DNA of 48,821 nt from Acidobacteriota bacterium (GTDB lineage: Bacteria; Acidobacteriota; Terriglobia; Terriglobales; Acidobacteriaceae), in the NCBI GenBank assembly GCA_003225215.1, contig QIBC01000078.1, positions 1 through 48,821 on the forward strand, read 5' to 3'. The notes under the pieces are model-generated. The model ran no database searches and was not told the origin of the DNA. It saw nothing but the letters and a program-made list of their open reading frames with translations. This document shows, piece by piece, positions 34,817 to 41,226 of this stretch (position 1 is the first letter of the stretch; every line of letters starts with the position of its first letter). A program made the position numbers and the translations under genes.

Positions 34817-35275
34817 AGTACGCGCGTCAATTTGCTCGCATTTTCCTGACAGTTGCGCTGACTACATTTTTCGTGCCCTCATGTGATGAACGTGCGCCGT
34901 GGACCTGATGGCCACGGCGTTACAGCGGAAAAGTGCGTTACTTGTCATCAAGACCACAACCTCGTCGGTGCACACTTGCCACCCGGAGCGCCGAACTGGG
35001 GACTGCCTCCTACGAGCACACCAATGATCTGGCAAGGCTTGACGGACGCCCAAGTCTGTCGCTCGATCAAAGATCCAAAGCAAAACAAGAATCGGAACCT
35101 CGATCAACTTGTAGAACACCTGACTGAAGACAAGTTGGTGATGTGGGGTTGGAATCCGGGTGAAGGCAGGAACGCGATTCCAATGCCTCACGATGAGTTC
35201 GTCTCAAAAGTAAAGGCGTGGCAGGCAGCAGGTGCGCCATGTCCAACTGATACAGACAGGGCGTCGAGGTTGTAA
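34813..35275 (+). pseudogene. Broken diheme cytochrome c subunit of the IorAB-type enzyme
   Basis: ATG 34813 overlaps the IorB stop and opens a signal peptide ([20 protein letters not shown]) but the frame ends at 34908. From 34883 the +1 frame continues a recognisable cytochrome half: GPDGHGVTAEKCVTCHQDHNL (one CxxCH), PPGAPNWGLPP, LVMWGWNPGEGR and a final Cys. Proteins of this kind in IorAB clusters are about 180-200 residues with two CxxCH sites; the first site and its surroundings are missing here. The joint at 34880-34890 therefore marks an internal deletion and a frame change. If the electron route depended on this protein, the enzyme now needs another acceptor. Confidence 0.75.
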
Positions 35276-35705
35276 ACAGTCGCGGCAAATCTGAACGAGG
35301 CTGCGGAAAGTGAGGATCATCGCAGCCAGGAGTTCCCTGATAGTTCCCTGTTATTTCTTTGAATCGTGCGCCAAACAACAGCAAGTGCTTTGTTGATCGT
35401 GACTTGGGAAGAAATCCACAGAATTCCCTGTTAATTCCCTGGTTTTGGGCGAAATTTGCATATTTTGGGCAGAATTCGATGATTTCGAGATCGAATTCGA
35501 AACTCCCCTGTTTTTCTCCCTGTTTTTCGCGTTGGCGGTTGGATTTCCGAAGTCGATGAGCCGTCTCCGGGGGAACGTCAATGGTGCGGTTCCGCTCTTG
35601 CCGCGGCGGGCCGTGCCCCTTTAAACCCGATTCTCCTGACCTTGAGTTGGAGATGAATTTGGACACCCTTGATGAACTAGGCAGGCCAAGCCTGAGCTTC
35701 GTGGC
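35276..35705. repeat. Gene-free stretch with phased TTCCCTG motifs (family F, right copy)
   Basis: TTCCCTG at 35333, 35344, 35424 and 35435, in pairs 11 bp apart, plus CCCCTG/CTCCCTG at 35505 and 35516. The intervening sequence is AT-rich with GAATTCGATG and TCGAATTCGA repeats. Short minus-strand frames here (GNYQ, INREF and similar) look like by-products of the repeat. I see no gene. Near 35670-35715, CCTGAGC and GCTCAGG form a small hairpin by the deacylase stop. Confidence 0.7.
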
Positions 35706-36752
35706 TCAGGGCTCTGTTGTGATCGGTCCGATGTTTGCGACGTTGTCGTCCTTTTTCATCGACGGCACCGAGCAGATATAGAGAACTACGCCGGATGTAG
35801 GCGCGCGTGCTTCCCACACGGTCTTGCCAAAGTAGTCGGTCACATATCCGATCTTCATTCCTTCAGCTACATAAGTGCCGCGCCTCACCAGTGGATAAAA
35901 GAATCCTGCACTCGGACTGCTCACACTTGAAACTTTGCCGACCCAGACCGGGTTCTCGACCGTCTGCGCAGCGCCCGGAAGCATCTTGAGGTGTCGCATC
36001 ACGTTGTAGCAACCCTCGACGAGCTTCTGCACGTCTTCCGGCTCGGCTGTTCCGGAATAGCCCGCTTCTACAGCGATTGCAGGTTTGCCTCGAGTACTGG
36101 CCGTGCTGTCGAGGTAGCGCGATGCACTCGGATCTTTGGGGCGATCGGTTACGACGATGATGTGATCGAGCCCGAAGGCCAGCACCATTCCGCGCGAGGC
36201 CGTGTCGAGCCGTTCGTTTCCCGTTTTAGACCAGTAGGAGTAAGGACGCAGGCTCTCGTCGAGGTCGCCGCCGTGCAGATCGATCAGGTAGTCGCATTTC
36301 TCGACAACTTCTTTTGTGATCAGCCAGGAGGCCCGTTCGGTTTGTGTACCGTTTGCATTGCCAGGATAAAAACGATTCATGCTCTTCCCATCTGTGGGAT
36401 TCACATGCGGTACTTTCTTTTCGAAGGAACCGAGATTCACCAAAGGAACGATGATCAGCTTTCCTGAAACCTGGGCCGGATCAACGGATTGAATAACCTT
36501 CTCCAGAGCGATGATGGAAGCATACTCTGTCCCATGCGCGCCGGACACGAGTGCCAAAGTGGGACCTGGCTTGGTTCCATTTACCACGACTACTGGAATG
36601 TTCATGGCGGGATCCGATCCCGCAAGAACTTCGAGATAGCCAGTCGTCTTCTGCCCGGACTCCGCAGTCGCCGTACCAACCGAAAACGTTGCCGCACATG
36701 CCGGCAAAGCACACGCAACAGTGAGCACAACTTTGAGCAATGAAGTTCGCAT
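35706..36752 (-). CDS. Exported succinylglutamate desuccinylase/aspartoacylase-family deacylase
   Basis: 348 residues from ATG 36752, with a leader (LLKVVLTVACALPACAA). The metal-site motifs of the M14-like AstE/AspA family are visible: SGAHGTEYAS (His and Glu ligands) near residue 77, MNRFYPGN (substrate contact), and YLIDLHGGDLDE (His ligand), with VEAGYSG further on holding the likely catalytic Glu. The C-terminal beta domain (VWVGKVSSVSSPSAGFFYPLV) is also standard. It would hydrolyse an N-acyl amide outside the cytoplasm. An earlier start (36803) would put 17 residues before the leader. The neighbours give no clue to the substrate. Confidence 0.85.
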   Translation of the reverse strand: MRTSLLKVVLTVACALPACAATFSVGTATAESGQKTTGYLEVLAGSDPAMNIPVVVVNGTKPGPTLALVSGAHGTEYASIIALEKVIQSVDPAQVSGKLIIVPLVNLGSFEKKVPHVNPTDGKSMNRFYPGNANGTQTERASWLITKEVVEKCDYLIDLHGGDLDESLRPYSYWSKTGNERLDTASRGMVLAFGLDHIIVVTDRPKDPSASRYLDSTASTRGKPAIAVEAGYSGTAEPEDVQKLVEGCYNVMRHLKMLPGAAQTVENPVWVGKVSSVSSPSAGFFYPLVRRGTYVAEGMKIGYVTDYFGKTVWEARAPTSGVVLYICSVPSMKKDDNVANIGPITTEP

Positions 36753-36858
36753 GCCGCATAGGTTACAGAAAAGAGGCGATGGGGAACAGAGGATAGCGGA
36801 CACATAAAGGAGAAGGCAGCTTTAATTTGCTGCTTCTTATTCGTCTAACTTCAGGCTG

Positions 36859-37386
36859 TTAAGGCAGGGAAGAAAGGAGATCTGCGATTGGAGCGTTATC
36901 GCCAAAGGTCTTGCTGAGGTGGCTATAGCGATCCAGGTTGCCGGGGCCGAAGACGAAACTGCCCCCTAGCTGAAAGGGGTTCTTTCCAAAACGGTGTTGC
37001 CCATGTCCGGCCTCTCTTGCGCGTTTGCGCGCAATCGCGTTGTCCTTGCGCAGGATGTGGAGCACGGACGCGCGCTGCAGTTGAGCTGCGTCGTAGGCTT
37101 TCCGCTGCTCGTCGACAAGAAGTGGGAATCGAATGCCAGTCTCATCGCGAAAAATCCGGGCATAGTTCATGTCGCCGAGGCCGATCGCGGCGAGGCGTGT
37201 TCCCCTTGAGACAAATGCCTGCTGATTTGCGCTCAACTGCGCAACGTGCTCGCGGCAGAAGATTCAGCCGTAGTGGCGCAGAAAGACGATTACCGCCGGA
37301 CTGTCCGCCCACAGTGAACCTAATTTCACCTCCTGGCCGTGAGTATCCGGCAGAATAATCTCTGCAAGTCTGGCACTGAAAGACAT
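36859..37386 (-). CDS. Candidate selenoprotein: AhpC/TSA-like redoxin with UxxC site
   Basis: Reading from ATG 37386, 40 codons give a normal redoxin start (EIILPDTHGQEVKLGSLW, then VIVFLRHYG). Next is an in-frame TGA (codon 41, 37264-37266), and the frame then continues without a break for 134 codons: IFCREHVAQLSANQQAF, IGLGDMNYARIFRDETGI, FPLLVDEQRKAYDAAQL and QLGGSFVFGPG. In Cys homologs of this peroxiredoxin-like 2 (AhpC-TSA_2) family the motif is FLRHxGCxFCREH, so TGA replaces the first Cys of CxxC. Reading it as selenocysteine gives a 175-residue protein with UxxC. A hairpin follows at 37227-37244. A simple nonsense mutation (TGC to TGA) is the alternative. Confidence refers to the frame and family; the Sec reading is less certain. 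Confidence 0.75.
37227..37244 (-). promoter_or_regulatory. SECIS-like hairpin downstream of the in-frame TGA
   Basis: On the minus strand, TTGCGC and GCGCAA make a perfect 6-bp stem around a 6-nt loop AGTTGA. The loop starts 26 nt after the TGA and has G at its second position and GTT inside. Bacterial SECIS elements need a small stem-loop with an early G in the apical loop about 16-37 nt from UGA. An overlapping 8-bp alternative stem with a bulged C exists closer to the TGA. Confidence 0.5.
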
Positions 37387-37469
37387 TCACGGATTCTCAA
37401 GCGGTGAATCCGGGGTGTCAAGCTGGTAGTCTTGGAAATTCGCGTGGGCTGCAAAGACTATCTAAGCGC

Positions 37470-37832
37470 TCATGCGGCTTGTCCGCAGGCCTGCATCGCT
37501 TCGAACTCCGACGAATAGATTTCAAATACGGTATTTAGCCTGGTAATGCGAAGCAGATCGCGGACCTTGTCGGAGGCGCCACCTATCAATAGGAGGCATC
37601 CGAGAGAGCGCGACTTTTCCATACATGCAACCAGGGTTCCCAAACCTCGAGCATCAATCTGATGAATGGCCGTAAGACTCAACACACAGATCGAGAATTG
37701 CGAGAGCACACTATCGACACACTTTTTAAGCAGCTGAGACTCTTTTCCGAACTTTAATTGTCCGCGACAACGTATGAGTGCGATTCCCTGTTCTGCAAGG
37801 ATTTCCAAATTCAATTGCAATGAATCCTCCAT
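37470..37832 (-). CDS. STAS-domain protein (anti-sigma factor antagonist-like)
   Basis: 120 residues, one STAS domain. Strand 1 is IALIRCRGQLKFGKESQLL; the phosphorylation-loop region reads CVLSLTAIHQIDARGLGTLVACMEKSR, where DARGLG replaces the usual DSxGLG, so the Ser phosphorylated by RsbW-type kinases is an Ala. The C-terminal helix is LLRITRLNTVFEIYSSEFEAM. It probably binds a sigma-factor kinase or a signalling partner without being switched by phosphorylation at the usual place. AAGGAG lies 9-10 nt upstream of ATG 37832. A second STAS protein is 1 kb away. Confidence 0.88.
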   Translation of the reverse strand: MEDSLQLNLEILAEQGIALIRCRGQLKFGKESQLLKKCVDSVLSQFSICVLSLTAIHQIDARGLGTLVACMEKSRSLGCLLLIGGASDKVRDLLRITRLNTVFEIYSSEFEAMQACGQAA

Positions 37833-38158
37833 GAGACAGCTACTCCTTCGGTTGAATCGGCCTAATAAGTGAGACGGATATGGAACGAAAATGCTCCCTT
37901 AATCTTGTAGGAATTATTTACTTAGCGATTGCATTCGTGGTGCACTCGAGTGATGGCGGATTGTGAGCAGCGGTGGACATCAGAGACACTCTAAACTTCC
38001 TTCTACATACGTTCAAGGACGGAATTGGTTGCGTGCCAATACCTTCTCGTCCCAGAAAAGGCGCGATCGGTTTCAATTCGGGAGCGGTATCCGCAAACGC
38101 AATACTCCGCATGCTAACGACGAAGCGTGTTGCGTCGCTGCAGACATCAGGCGGCAAA
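37833..38158. other. Region between the STAS gene and the cysteine dioxygenase gene, no supported gene
   Basis: An open frame from GTG 37973 to 38221 (plus strand, 82 residues) overlaps the 3' end of the dioxygenase gene and has no ribosome-binding site or family match; I do not call it. The STAS promoter should be near 37860-37930, but no clear -35/-10 pair is visible. Confidence 0.4.
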
Positions 38159-38749
38159 TCACTGGCCGTACTGCGTCGTGTAGTGCAACTTAATGACACC
38201 GCAGGTGCCCTGCTGATCTGAGTACACCACACATGTGTCAAAGGGGCGTGAATAAACGTGCAGGCTCACAGCGCGTTGCTTTAGTTCTGCCGGGTTATAG
38301 ACTCGATGAACGGGTTCCTTCGGATCGACCGCCACGGGGTTTGTCGGATTCATTTCCACAGTGTCAGTAGGTTCGATCCTGCACGTGCCGGCATCAACGT
38401 CCTGTGCCAGGACCCGATAGTTCTGCACCCTAAGCGCGCCAATCGGCGCCGCCATCCAACAATTCTGATCACGATGATTATGAATCGAACTCGCCTGTCC
38501 AATCTCCCAGCAGATGGCGACTAATTCATAAAGACTGTTCTTGTCGATCAGGTTCCGAGTGTAGTGCTGACGGTCCCAGAGGAGATATGGAGAAAGACTC
38601 TCCGGGTTGACTGGGTGTTCGCAGAGAAAGCGTTGCACAGCATCGACATGCTCGAAGCTTGAAACAGGCAGCTTCCGGAGTTCGGAAGTGAAATCCTGTA
38701 TCGACAATAGATTTTGCGTACGCGGGCTGGCGATAGACATAGTTCTCAT
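38159..38749 (-). CDS. cdo: Cysteine dioxygenase
   Basis: 196 residues from ATG 38749 (GGAAGA upstream). The iron site is plain: SSIHNHRDQNCW, with H90 and H92 and the Cys (C97) that in the mammalian enzyme crosslinks to Tyr, then HVYSRPFDTC giving the third His. It oxidises L-cysteine to cysteine sulfinate with O2, the first step of cysteine breakdown toward taurine and sulfite. The presence of the crosslink Cys is not universal among bacterial CDOs. Upstream frame to 38905 is rejected. Directly downstream of a STAS gene in the same direction (40 bp gap). Confidence 0.93.
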   Translation of the reverse strand: MRTMSIASPRTQNLLSIQDFTSELRKLPVSSFEHVDAVQRFLCEHPVNPESLSPYLLWDRQHYTRNLIDKNSLYELVAICWEIGQASSIHNHRDQNCWMAAPIGALRVQNYRVLAQDVDAGTCRIEPTDTVEMNPTNPVAVDPKEPVHRVYNPAELKQRAVSLHVYSRPFDTCVVYSDQQGTCGVIKLHYTTQYGQ

Positions 38750-38789
38750 TATTATCTTCCAATTGGACGCTCGAGTCGCTGCCGGTCGC

Positions 38790-39272
38790 CTAGTCTCGTC
38801 CGCCCATGCTGAACTCCGAAAGTTCCTGCGCGCTCGAGAGTATGTGGAAAAGATCGTATAAGTATGTGGTTCGCAGTACACTCTCAACCTTTCGCGACGG
38901 GGCAATCAGTTTCAGGTCACCGCCTCGCGTTCGGGCAGACGTCAAATGAGAGGCAAGCCTGCCAACACCAGTGCTGTCCATATGATTGATGCCGCTCAGA
39001 TCGAGGGCAAAAGTTGGGCGTCCTCGCTGTAGCATCTCCAGGCACTTGGCGGAAAAGATCGTGACCGTGTCGCCGATAGTGATGCGTCCCGAACAGCGAA
39101 GGATAGGGATCGACCGAACTTGGTAGTCGACGATAATGTCGAGCTTGCGTCGATCAAGACCGCCGCGGCGATCGGCGACCCGGCGCTCCGGGCCGCTGTA
39201 ACTCGGTGCGAGGCGACGGTCTCGCGCGACTCGCATTGGCCCTTTTCGGCGTTGTTGTTTCCTGCGCTCCAT
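38790..39272 (-). CDS. STAS-domain protein with basic RR-rich N-terminus
   Basis: 160 residues. The first 45 residues are full of Arg (MERRKQQRRKGPM, then SGPERRVADRRGGLDRRK), the GPERR-type motif often found before STAS, PilZ or CheW-like domains in soil bacteria. The STAS domain follows: IPILRCSGRITIGDTVTIF, FALDLSGINHMDSTGVGRLA with the phosphorylatable Ser (DSTGVG) intact, and VESVLRTTYLYDLFHI. It is the phospho-competent partner to the Ala-type STAS protein 1 kb away. Probably an anti-anti-sigma factor; the kinase is not in the window. Confidence 0.88.
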   Translation of the reverse strand: MERRKQQRRKGPMRVARDRRLAPSYSGPERRVADRRGGLDRRKLDIIVDYQVRSIPILRCSGRITIGDTVTIFSAKCLEMLQRGRPTFALDLSGINHMDSTGVGRLASHLTSARTRGGDLKLIAPSRKVESVLRTTYLYDLFHILSSAQELSEFSMGGRD

Positions 39273-39434
39273 CGATTCGTCCCGTGCGTGATCGCACCTA
39301 TAGTTGTCGCACGTCAGCCAGCGTTATAGCAAAAACTTCTTCGCCACAGTCTGACGATGGCTTTCTTCGTCCCATTCTGACCTGCGAGCAGTCGGGGAGC
39401 ATCGGAAGTCTCTCGCCACAAACCGAGACTTCTC

Positions 39435-40448
39435 TCAAAGCTGTTGGAGGTCTCTCCAGATGCTTGCATTCACAGGTATACCTCGTGCCAGATTCTCGCT
39501 GCGCGTCTTGAGCACCTGCTCACCCGGATAGCGGACAGGCGCTCCGGAACTCTTAGCGCGATGCAGATCCTCGACTACGGCATCGGCAAGTGCGTTCACT
39601 CGTTCCGGCGGGCCGATTGAGTTGGGATTGATAGCTATGAATACCTGGGAAAGGCGGGTTTCCCGTTCTGGGTCGGATGGCAGCTCATGTGTCGTCTTTC
39701 CTCCTGAAAGAACGCCGGCAAGCAGATCAAGCATTAGCGCCAGCCCCGATCCTTTCCAGTAGCCGATCGGCAATGGTCTGTAGGATCTTTCGATTGCTGC
39801 GGGGTCGCTCGTCAACTCGCCCTCGACGGTGAATCCACCTGGAACGGGCAACATCTGCCCCTTTAGCCGATACGATTCGATCGCTCCGTAAGAAAACTGC
39901 GATATGGCCATGTCGAGCACGAGATGACCCTCTCGGCGCGGTACCGCAATAATCACCGGATTATTGCCGAGTCGCGGATCGCTGGCGCCCCAGGGTGGCA
40001 GATTGGGCATCGTATTGGTCCAGCAGATGCCGATCACGCCGGCATCTGCAGCCTGCCATCCGTAGTTTCCGCCACGCATCCAGTGATTGGTATTTGCCAG
40101 GGCGACGCAGCCAATGCCGTGGGCACCACTCAGTGCGATCGCCCGCTCCATGCACTGGTACGCGTTCAGCATGCCCGGACCGAGGCATCCGTCCCATCGT
40201 TCGAGAGCACCGAATTGGGATATCAGCACCGGTGTGGCCTGCGGATCCACGATTCCGTTTCGCAGTGCGCGTACGAATCGAGGAAAACGATTCACGCCGT
40301 GGGAATACACTCCGTCGCGGCTGGCATTGGCAAACAGGCCGGCGGCGCGACTCGCGCGATCTTCGGCAAATCCGAGTTCGAGTAATATTCGGGCGAGCAC
40401 ATTGACAAGATCGTCGTAGGGGACACGGATTTCCGTCGGTTCGACCAT
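39435..40448 (-). CDS. 3-dehydro-L-gulonate 2-dehydrogenase-like oxidoreductase (YiaK/DlgD, Ldh_2 family)
   Basis: 337 residues. It follows E. coli YiaK closely: SRDGVYSHGVNRFPRF near residue 45, HGIGCVALANTNHWMRGGNYGWQAA, GICWTNTMPNLPPWGA and PLPIGYWKGSGLALMLDLLAGVLSGG. The family (Ldh_2/malate-L-lactate dehydrogenase) reduces 2,3-diketo-L-gulonate or related acids with NADH in the cytoplasm. This fits the uronate genes to the right, though it is on the opposite strand. It is a single gene. Confidence 0.88.
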   Translation of the reverse strand: MVEPTEIRVPYDDLVNVLARILLELGFAEDRASRAAGLFANASRDGVYSHGVNRFPRFVRALRNGIVDPQATPVLISQFGALERWDGCLGPGMLNAYQCMERAIALSGAHGIGCVALANTNHWMRGGNYGWQAADAGVIGICWTNTMPNLPPWGASDPRLGNNPVIIAVPRREGHLVLDMAISQFSYGAIESYRLKGQMLPVPGGFTVEGELTSDPAAIERSYRPLPIGYWKGSGLALMLDLLAGVLSGGKTTHELPSDPERETRLSQVFIAINPNSIGPPERVNALADAVVEDLHRAKSSGAPVRYPGEQVLKTRSENLARGIPVNASIWRDLQQL

Positions 40449-40588
40449 CAGTTCCTATCTCGTATTCCGGGACGTTCAACAGCTTTGTTGAAGATTTTAT
40501 GGGGAAGATTCCGTACACTCTCATGCTGCTTGGCATCAATTGGTCATTTGGTCATTTTGTGCTGTGAAATCTCAGGAGAGTCACATCA

Positions 40589-41077
40589 ATGCATATCAGC
40601 GTTTCTCACGTAAGCGGAATTTTAACGTTGCTGACGGTCGGCGTCATGGCGTTCGCTCAAGGTACTAATTCGGAAAAGGCTGGCGCGACGGTTCAAACCT
40701 CCGGCAGTGGAGGCGTGAAATACTACTCAAAGGACGATCTCGCGGCATCGTTCGCCAAAGGCGGCACGCTGGTTACAGAGACGAATTACAAGGTGATGAC
40801 CGCTCACCGCACCGAATCCGGGAACGTGGAAGTGCACCGCAGTTATACCGACGTTTTCTACATCGTGCAGGGGAGCACGAACATAGTGACCGGCGGGAAG
40901 GTGATTGGGGAGAAGGCAACGAATCCGGACGAGCCGCGAGGTGACTCGATCGAAGGCGGAGAGACACGGAAGCTCTCTGCAGGCGATGCGATCGTGATTT
41001 CCGCGGGAGTTCCGCACTGGATGAAAGATGTCGAAGGTACCCTCCTGTACTTCGTTGTGAAGGTGAAGAACCCGTAG
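40589..41077 (+). CDS. Exported cupin-domain protein
   Basis: 162 residues with a leader (ILTLLTVGVMAFAQ). The single cupin barrel has motif 1 HRSYTDVFYIVQGSTNIVTGG and motif 2 LSAGDAIVISAGVPHWMKDVEG, with one His in each of the first and second motifs as metal ligands and Asp or Glu incomplete. The function is unknown; it lies next to uronate genes, so a carbohydrate- or aromatic-ring-related role is possible. Palindrome family A copy 5 follows the stop by 14 bp. Divergent from the dlgD-like gene. Confidence 0.8.
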   Translation: MHISVSHVSGILTLLTVGVMAFAQGTNSEKAGATVQTSGSGGVKYYSKDDLAASFAKGGTLVTETNYKVMTAHRTESGNVEVHRSYTDVFYIVQGSTNIVTGGKVIGEKATNPDEPRGDSIEGGETRKLSAGDAIVISAGVPHWMKDVEGTLLYFVVKVKNP

Positions 41078-41090
41078 CCGGACGAGTGGT

Positions 41091-41114
41091 AGAGACGCAG
41101 CATGCTGCGTCTCT
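41091..41114. repeat. Palindromic repeat, family A copy 5
   Basis: Perfect 24-bp palindrome identical in core to copies 1 and 3, 14 bp after the cupin stop. Confidence 0.9.
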
Positions 41115-41226
41115 CGATGGAGCTTGGTCAACCGAGGCGGCTTAGTCTTTCCCCGGTGCGTGTTGGAGACGCGTCTCTCCTGGTGCGGCCTCGTTCTTTT
41201 GAAACATTACTTCTGGTGAGCCAACA

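Noticed and set aside
35067-35666. 199-residue minus-strand frame
   Set aside because: Composition follows the TTCCCTG repeat and overlaps the cytochrome remnant; no family or ribosome-binding site.
36859-37236. Separate 125-residue redoxin gene
   Set aside because: It lacks the first half of the redoxin fold, which is present in frame upstream of one TGA; better read as one gene.
37973-38221. 82-residue plus-strand frame
   Set aside because: Overlaps cysteine dioxygenase, no ribosome-binding site, no family.
38360-38400. tRNA-like GGTTCGATCC
   Set aside because: T-loop-like string lies inside the cysteine dioxygenase gene and no acceptor or anticodon stem fits.
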